Below, in pieces: positions 5,530 through 9,935 of a stretch of DNA of 9,935 nucleotides. Both the position numbers and the translations under genes were made by a program. The stretch is from the NCBI GenBank assembly GCA_021161645.1, contig JAGHAC010000044.1, positions 1 through 9,935 on the forward strand, written 5' to 3'. Origin of the DNA: a bacterium (lineage in GTDB: Bacteria; Patescibacteriota; Minisyncoccia; Minisyncoccales; PEYH01). The notes under the pieces are model-generated. The model was not told the origin of the DNA, ran no database searches, and saw only the letters and a program-made list of their open reading frames with translations. The stretch's first letter is position 1, and every line of letters starts with the position of its first letter.

Positions 5530-5562
5530 TTTTTAATTTTTAACTGCAATTTTTAATTTTAA
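5530..5562. repeat. Two A/T tracts in direct repeat upstream of the xer promoters
   Basis: TTTTTAATTTTTAA (5530-5543) and TTTTTAATTTTAA (5550-5562) are nearly identical and offset by exactly 20 bases, about two helical turns. Phased A/T tracts can bend DNA or act as an UP-type element. They also fill the gap after the stop of the secreted-protein gene, where no convincing terminator hairpin is seen. Confidence 0.45.
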
Positions 5563-5566
5563 ACTT

Positions 5567-5884
5567 TTATAAATATATCTCTTTATTCATCAGTTCGAGC
5601 AGTTGATTCCATAGCGAGAGTAAATATGGTTTAGCCTGAAGATCCCACCATTCTACAAGTTTTTGGGTAAGATTATTTCTTATCCAAGATCCTGTTTTTC
5701 TGAGAGTATCAAGAAAACCGCTTTTGATTGTTTCTTTTGTAGAGCTTACTCGATCTTTAATCTTACTTTCTATTCGTTTTTCGATTTGTGTTTCAATAGG
5801 ATGATCTTGTGCAAATATAAAAAGCGGGTGAAAATAAACTGTTAGTAAGCCTAAAGTAATTAATATAGCCACTCCCCTTTTCAT
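5567..5884 (-). CDS. Small secreted or membrane-associated protein, function unknown
   Basis: This is a 105-residue protein with a clear N-terminal signal sequence: MKRG, a hydrophobic core to about residue 24, then FAQD, with likely cleavage after Ala25. The mature part is about 80 residues, mostly predicted helix. It has a charged segment (IETQIEKRIESKIKDRVSSTKE) followed by an amphipathic, Trp-rich C-terminus (WIRNN, VEWWDLQAKPYLLSLWNQLLEL). No Cys and no known motif. Its ATG overlaps the gltX stop in an ATGA arrangement (5881-5884), so it is probably translated by coupling at the end of the murD-ftsW-murG-gltX operon. The family is not recognised. The helical, Trp-rich tail might sit on a membrane surface or bind the cell wall; that is inference. 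Confidence 0.75.
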   Translation of the reverse strand: MKRGVAILITLGLLTVYFHPLFIFAQDHPIETQIEKRIESKIKDRVSSTKETIKSGFLDTLRKTGSWIRNNLTQKLVEWWDLQAKPYLLSLWNQLLELMNKEIYL

Positions 5885-7479
5885 TTTTTTTCTTCTTTAA
5901 TTAAAATTTGTGCAGCTTCTATTCTTTTTAAAGTTTTTTCTTTGCCAAGAATTTCAGCTATTTCGAATGGGCCCGCGGAGGCTTTTTTCCCCGAAAGAGC
6001 AACTCTCAGAGGCCATAAAAGATATCCCCTATTTTTTTCATTAAATTTTTCTGCGGCTGGCAAAATTATTTCAGCCAATTTTTCTTTGCGCCATTCTTCT
6101 TTCTTGATTTTCGAAAGTAGTGATTTGAGGATTTTTAATGCTTTTAAGGTCTCGTTTTTCTTTGCTTCTTTCCAGAAAAGCAATTCTTTAGGATATATAA
6201 GCTCTTTTTTAAAAAAGAAATCTACTAATTCTGGAATTTCGGCAAGATATTTTAATCTCTCTTGATATATTTCAATTATTTTTTGGATGTAAGAAAAGCT
6301 TATTTTGTCTTGAGTTTCTATTACAACATAAGTATCTTTGATTTCTTCCGAAAATCGATGATTATTGTTAATAAGTTTCAATGTAGCTTCTTCATATAGA
6401 GGTTTTATAAAGCCAGCCTCTATTAGATAAGGAATACATAATTTTGTAAGCAATTTTATTGGTTTTTTACGAATATAATGACCGTTAATCCATATAAGTT
6501 TCTGAATATTAAATATTGCCGGAGATTTTTGACATCTTTCAAGTGAGAATTCTTCTATAAGCTGATAAAGATTAAATAATTCTCTTTCGTCTCCGGGATT
6601 CCAACCCAAGAAAGCCATAAAATTAAGCATTGCCTCGGGTAAAAACCCTTTTTTAATATATTGAGAAAAAGCAACATCTCCATGTCTTTTACTGAGCTTG
6701 GATTTGTCAGGGCCTAAAATTAAAGGAAGATGAGCATATTGAGGCCTAGGTAAACCGAGAGCTTCCTGAATGAGTATTTGCTTTGGAGTATTCGGAATAT
6801 GATCTTCGCCCCGAATGATATGAGTAATTTTCATTTCATAATCGTCTATCACACAAGCAAAATTATATAGTGGTTCTTCAAAACTCTTAGCAAGTACAAA
6901 ATCTCCTAAAAGAGATGTGTCTATTTCAATCTTTCCGTGAATAATATCAACAAACGAAATTATCTTTTCAGGGGTTTTAAGTCTTATTACAAATGGTTTT
7001 CCTTCCTGAATTTTCTTTTTTACTTCTTGTTGAGTTAAATTTCTACAGGTTCCGTCATATCGCGGAGGTTCTCCAATACTCATAAAATATTGACGTTTTG
7101 CTTCTAGTTCTTCGGGTGAACAAAAGCAATAATAAGCTTTTCCTTCTTCTATTAATTTTTCGAGATATTTTCTATATATTTTCTTTCTTTTGCTTTGATG
7201 ATAAGGCCCAAAAGAGCCTATCTCTTGATTAGTATCTTTAGGATTTGGTCCTTCATCCCAAGTTAAGCCTAACCACAAAAGAGATTTTATGATATCGTTT
7301 TCCCATTCTTTTTTTGATCTTTCTTTGTCAGTATCTTCTATGCGTAGAATAAACGCGCCCTCGTTTTTTTTAGCAAAGAGATAGTTAAACAGGGCTGTTC
7401 GTGCGGTTCCAATGTGAAACGGACCTGTCGGAGACGGCGCTATTCTTACTCTTGGTTTTTCTTTTTGTTGCTTCAGCAT
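5881..7479 (-). CDS. gltX: Glutamyl-tRNA synthetase
   Basis: This 532-residue class I synthetase charges tRNA with glutamate. Near the N-terminus RVRIAPSPTGPFHIGTARTALFNYLFAKK carries the HIGH-type motif (His22-Ile-Gly). FILRIEDTD and the IIRGEDHIPNTPKQ block follow. KLSKRHG at 261-267 is the KMSKS-type loop. A C-x-C (118, 120) and later Y-x3-C (141, 145) resemble the zinc-binding insert of bacterial enzymes; the residue two after the last Cys is Asn where E. coli has His. The C-terminal helical anticodon-binding region is complete. The ATG at 7479 leaves MLKQQKEKPRVRIAPSPTG, the usual short lead. In-frame ATGs at 7485 and 7503 are alternatives but would add an unusual hydrophobic prefix; none has a Shine-Dalgarno. 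It follows murG in the operon, where murC or murB is more usual. Confidence 0.95.
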   Translation of the reverse strand: MLKQQKEKPRVRIAPSPTGPFHIGTARTALFNYLFAKKNEGAFILRIEDTDKERSKKEWENDIIKSLLWLGLTWDEGPNPKDTNQEIGSFGPYHQSKRKKIYRKYLEKLIEEGKAYYCFCSPEELEAKRQYFMSIGEPPRYDGTCRNLTQQEVKKKIQEGKPFVIRLKTPEKIISFVDIIHGKIEIDTSLLGDFVLAKSFEEPLYNFACVIDDYEMKITHIIRGEDHIPNTPKQILIQEALGLPRPQYAHLPLILGPDKSKLSKRHGDVAFSQYIKKGFLPEAMLNFMAFLGWNPGDERELFNLYQLIEEFSLERCQKSPAIFNIQKLIWINGHYIRKKPIKLLTKLCIPYLIEAGFIKPLYEEATLKLINNNHRFSEEIKDTYVVIETQDKISFSYIQKIIEIYQERLKYLAEIPELVDFFFKKELIYPKELLFWKEAKKNETLKALKILKSLLSKIKKEEWRKEKLAEIILPAAEKFNEKNRGYLLWPLRVALSGKKASAGPFEIAEILGKEKTLKRIEAAQILIKEEKK

Positions 7480-7499
7480 AAGCATATACTTGACAAATA

Positions 7500-7515
7500 A
7501 CAAAACATATTTTGT
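7500..7515. repeat. Small AT-rich inverted repeat between murG and gltX
   Basis: ACAAAA, CATA, TTTTGT: perfect 6-bp arms around a 4-base loop, in the short gap between the murG stop and the preferred gltX start. A weak AT stem with no T-run. It could affect gltX translation initiation, or be chance. Confidence 0.3.
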
Positions 7516-7523
7516 GATTGAAG

Positions 7524-8672
7524 CTACAATCTATTTTGTTTCAATTTATCAAGATATCCTAGCAAATAACTAGCAATAATAAAAGAAGCATCTTTTTTTA
7601 TAAAATCTTTTGCCAGCCTACCCATTTGCATAAGTTCCCTTGGTTTAGAAAACATCTCTCTCAAAACTTCTACAATAAAGTGGGGCTTAAAACTTTCCTC
7701 TTCTATTACTTTAGCTGCACCAAGTTTAGCATAATAATAGGCATTGGCTCTTTGGTGATTTTGGGCAGATTCTGGAAGAGGTATTAATATACTTGGCTTA
7801 CCATTGCTGGCGATTTCGAAAATGGCTCCTGCCCCTGCTCTACTTATTACCAAATCTGCCACCCTATATGCATTTTTTAATTGTTCTTCGTTGAGAAATC
7901 CAAAAAGATGATAATATTTTTTCTGTTCTGGGGTAATCAAAAAAGGGATACTTTCTTTAATAAGTTTTTCGTTTTTTTTGCCGCATTGGTGAATAATTTC
8001 GAACATATCTAAAAGTTTGGGTAAGGCATTAATAATAACCTCATTAATCCTTTGTGCCCCTTGAGATCCTCCTACTATTAGAATGATAGGACGTTTTCCA
8101 ATAATATTGAACATTTTATATGCATCTTCTTTATTGCCCTCTGTGAGTTCTTTTCGAATAGGGTTGCCAGAGAAAATTGTCTTTTCTTTTGCTATGCCTT
8201 TAGTGTTAGAAAAAGCAACAAATATTTTATTTGCATATTTTGAGGCAATTCTGGTAGACAGGGAAGCAATCTTGTCAGATTCATGAATGAAGAGAGGTAT
8301 CTTTAGAAGTTTAGCGGCAAGGATTACTGGAATTGAGCCATAGCCTCCTTTGCTAAAGATGAGCGAAGGGTTAAGGTTTTTCAGAATTTTGTAGCTTTGA
8401 AAAGTTCCTAAGGGAATATTCCAGAAAAGATCTTTGATATTTTGAATTATTGCAGAAAAATTAAAATATCTTCTTAATTTGCCTGACCTTATTAGAATTA
8501 TTGAAACATTTTCTTCTTCTAATTTTTTTAGGTCAGGGTGAGATGGTCCTAAAAAATAAAATTCTAAATCCAAAGACGGTGGTGAAAGTTTTTTCATTTC
8601 TTTTACTAACGCGATTAACGGATAAATATGTCCGCCGGTTCCTCCTCCTGTCAAAACAATTTTACTTTTCAT
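7524..8672 (-). CDS. murG: UDP-N-acetylglucosamine:lipid I N-acetylglucosaminyltransferase
   Basis: This is a 382-residue GT28/GT-B enzyme on the inner face of the membrane. It adds GlcNAc to lipid I to form lipid II. The N-domain opens with the glycine-rich loop LTGGGTGGHIYP (7-18) and contains a second Gly-rich loop at SKGGYGSIP and the conserved IHES segment. The C-domain holds FSGNPIRKEL, ILIVGGSQGAQRIN and the UDP-GlcNAc-binding block VISRAGAGAIFEIASNGKPSILIPLP followed by NHQRANA, all in family order. Length is slightly above the usual 355-365. It starts 2 bases after the ftsW stop, in the standard ftsW-murG order of division clusters. It uses lipid I built on the undecaprenyl carrier that UppS (2472-3158) makes. 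Confidence 0.96.
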   Translation of the reverse strand: MKSKIVLTGGGTGGHIYPLIALVKEMKKLSPPSLDLEFYFLGPSHPDLKKLEEENVSIILIRSGKLRRYFNFSAIIQNIKDLFWNIPLGTFQSYKILKNLNPSLIFSKGGYGSIPVILAAKLLKIPLFIHESDKIASLSTRIASKYANKIFVAFSNTKGIAKEKTIFSGNPIRKELTEGNKEDAYKMFNIIGKRPIILIVGGSQGAQRINEVIINALPKLLDMFEIIHQCGKKNEKLIKESIPFLITPEQKKYYHLFGFLNEEQLKNAYRVADLVISRAGAGAIFEIASNGKPSILIPLPESAQNHQRANAYYYAKLGAAKVIEEESFKPHFIVEVLREMFSKPRELMQMGRLAKDFIKKDASFIIASYLLGYLDKLKQNRL

Positions 8673-8674
8673 AT

Positions 8675-9781
8675 TTATTTGCGTTTGGAAATATTTAAGA
8701 GAATAGATAGAGCAAGAAATTCTGCTATTAGTGCGGAATTACCATAGCTTATAAATGGCAAGGGAATACCTGTCAACGGAAGAATGCCGATATTGGCACC
8801 TATATGTACAACTGCTTGAAATGTTATCCATGTTACAATTCCAACTGACAGAAGAGATTTAAACTTATCCTCAACATTTTTTGTGTTATATGTTTGAGAA
8901 ATCATTAATCCTCTAAAAGCAAAGGTAAAGAAAAGAGTAACAACACAAAGGGATCCCAACAAACCTGTTTCTTCTGCTATTACTGCAAAAATTGAGTCGC
9001 TGAAAGGTTGAGGCAAATATCCATATTTTTGATCACTCAAACCTAGTCCTTTTCCTACAATACCACCAGAACCAACAGCAATCAAGGATTGTTTTATTTG
9101 ATATCCCTTGCCTAGTGGGTCAGCTTCAGGATTTAAAAATATTGCCCATCTATTTAGGCGGTACGGCTCAATTTTTATTAAAATGGCGAGCGCTACTATT
9201 ATGATAAGACCTAAAATGATTAGATTTTTTAAAGGAGCACCGGAATATAAATAAATTGCAATAGCAATTACTATAATTACACCTAAAGTGCTAATGTCTG
9301 GTTGTAAGATTAGTAATATTGAAGGGGCACTGATAATAGCTAAAAAAGGAAAAAAACTCTTTTTAATTGAGATTTTCTTAGGAAGAGTTGCCAGCCAGGC
9401 GGAAAGATAAACCAAGAATCCCAATTTTAGAATTTCTGACGGTTGAAAACTAAAAGCTATAAAATTGATCCATCGTCGCGCTCCACCAATTGTGATTCCT
9501 ATATGAGGGATAAGTGTAGCGGCAGTTAAAGCAAGGGTAAAGATAAAAAACCAGAGAGATTTTTTTCTTAAGGATTGAAGCGAAATTTTATAAAAGAGGA
9601 TTCCTAGAAGAACTCCGGGAATAATTCCCAAGAAAAAATGTTTTTTAACATAGAACAGAGGGTCAGAAATTTTTTTAGTTGCTATTGGAATAGAAGCGCT
9701 GGCAATAGCAATAATTCCCAGAAGAATCATTATAAGAGCTGATATTAAAAGAATCAAATCAGGTTTTGTTTTCTTTTTCAT
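8675..9781 (-). CDS. ftsW: SEDS glycosyltransferase FtsW (septal peptidoglycan polymerase)
   Basis: This 368-residue polytopic SEDS protein polymerises lipid II together with a class B penicillin-binding protein. Around ten hydrophobic spans are visible. Family motifs in order: GGARRWI (99-105), QPSEILKL (113-120), LLILQPDIST (157-166), NPEADPLGKGYQIKQSLIAVGSGG, the catalytic-loop block YGYLPQPFSDSIFAVIAEE with Asp262 at the position of the essential SEDS Asp, and GIPLPFISYGNSA near the end. FtsW is preferred over RodA because of the murD-ftsW-murG order. The ATG at 9781 is chosen; an in-frame TTG at 9787 adds two residues. The first 23 bases overlap the murD end. No FtsW-partner PBP is in the window. 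Confidence 0.93.
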   Translation of the reverse strand: MKKKTKPDLILLISALIMILLGIIAIASASIPIATKKISDPLFYVKKHFFLGIIPGVLLGILFYKISLQSLRKKSLWFFIFTLALTAATLIPHIGITIGGARRWINFIAFSFQPSEILKLGFLVYLSAWLATLPKKISIKKSFFPFLAIISAPSILLILQPDISTLGVIIVIAIAIYLYSGAPLKNLIILGLIIIVALAILIKIEPYRLNRWAIFLNPEADPLGKGYQIKQSLIAVGSGGIVGKGLGLSDQKYGYLPQPFSDSIFAVIAEETGLLGSLCVVTLFFTFAFRGLMISQTYNTKNVEDKFKSLLSVGIVTWITFQAVVHIGANIGILPLTGIPLPFISYGNSALIAEFLALSILLNISKRK

Positions 9782-9935
9782 AGGCAATTTTTTTTATATG
9801 TTTTCTAAAGAGATTGCCGCGATGTTTGTAGTCTTTAAAAAGATTAAAGCTTGCTGCTGCCGGCGAGAGAAGGCATATTTCTCCCCTTTTGGTATTTTTA
9901 AATACTTCCTCTACTGCTTTTTTCATATTTTGAAC
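9759..9935 (-). CDS. murD: UDP-N-acetylmuramoyl-L-alanine:D-glutamate ligase, C-terminal end
   Basis: On the - strand an open frame enters from the window edge and ends at a TGA (9759-9761), giving the last 58 residues of a protein. It contains GEICLLSPAAASFNLFKDYKHRGNLFRK. This matches the C-terminal signature of MurD (E. coli has [22 protein letters not shown]), with Ala in place of Cys. MurD adds D-Glu to UDP-MurNAc-L-Ala in the cytoplasm. A basic tail (HIKKIAYEKENKT) extends over the ftsW start, overlapping it by 23 bases in a different frame, which suggests coupled translation. The ATP-binding and substrate domains lie outside the window. Confidence 0.87.
   Translation of the reverse strand, partial: VQNMKKAVEEVFKNTKRGEICLLSPAAASFNLFKDYKHRGNLFRKHIKKIAYEKENKT

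Noticed and set aside
5942..6265. 107-residue open frame on the + strand inside gltX
   Set aside because: Antisense shadow of a confidently identified gene, Ser/Phe-rich with no family features.
7489..7494. TTGACA on the + strand in the gltX/murG gap
   Set aside because: No suitable -10 box and no + strand gene downstream.
8083..8286. 67-residue open frame on the + strand inside murG
   Set aside because: Antisense shadow of murG; no supporting signals.
1..9935. CRISPR array, tRNA or rRNA genes
   Set aside because: No regularly spaced repeats, cloverleaf-like segments or rRNA-like stretches were found by eye.

Overview
The window is AT-rich bacterial DNA (by eye about one third G+C), densely packed, with many genes touching or overlapping by a few bases. 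Most genes have no recognisable Shine-Dalgarno sequence. TGA is used as a stop codon (the 2318-2506 gene, gltX, murD), which argues against a recoded Gracilibacteria/SR1-type code. Gene content, small single-membrane-span proteins, a lone Xer-type recombinase and compact layout suggest a Patescibacteria/CPR organism, most likely parcubacterial. That placement is an inference from style, not proven by any one gene.

Left part (1-4364), mostly + strand: the C-terminal end of a flippase-like (UPF0104/LPG_synthase_TM) membrane protein overlaps ctpA (S41 C-terminal processing peptidase), which is followed 4 bases later by rplI (ribosomal protein L9). rpmA (L27) is on the - strand and its stop overlaps the rplI stop tail to tail. 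Then come a 62-residue single-span membrane protein overlapping uppS (undecaprenyl diphosphate synthase), a 178-residue protein that looks like a bacterial relative of the eRF1/Vms1 (host-attachment/baeRF) domain, and a five-span orphan membrane protein with its own strong promoter, strong ribosome-binding site and terminator.

Right part (4452-9935), all - strand. Read in the direction of transcription this is a division/cell-wall (dcw-type) run: murD (C-terminal end only), ftsW, murG, gltX (glutamyl-tRNA synthetase) and a small secreted protein. A tyrosine recombinase of the XerC/XerD type follows with its own promoter region. UppS (lipid carrier), MurD, MurG and FtsW form one pathway: precursor synthesis, lipid II assembly and septal glycan polymerisation.

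The most notable point is the xer promoter region. It holds a 30-bp inverted repeat with 12-bp arms (11 of 12 matching) around a 6-bp spacer, the layout of a dif site, and it overlaps a -10 box of the recombinase gene. The window is also where gene orientation flips: nearly all genes to the left run rightward and all genes to the right run leftward, as expected at a replication terminus. Together these suggest a compact single-recombinase Xer/dif module at the chromosome terminus. The eRF1-like protein, with a Gly-Gly-Arg loop where a GGQ-type loop would be expected, is the second lead.

No tRNA, rRNA, CRISPR array or insertion sequence was recognised. No stretch of 300 bases lacks a gene. The two largest gaps are 5403-5566 (xer promoter/dif-like region) and 3742-3848 (promoter of the orphan membrane gene).
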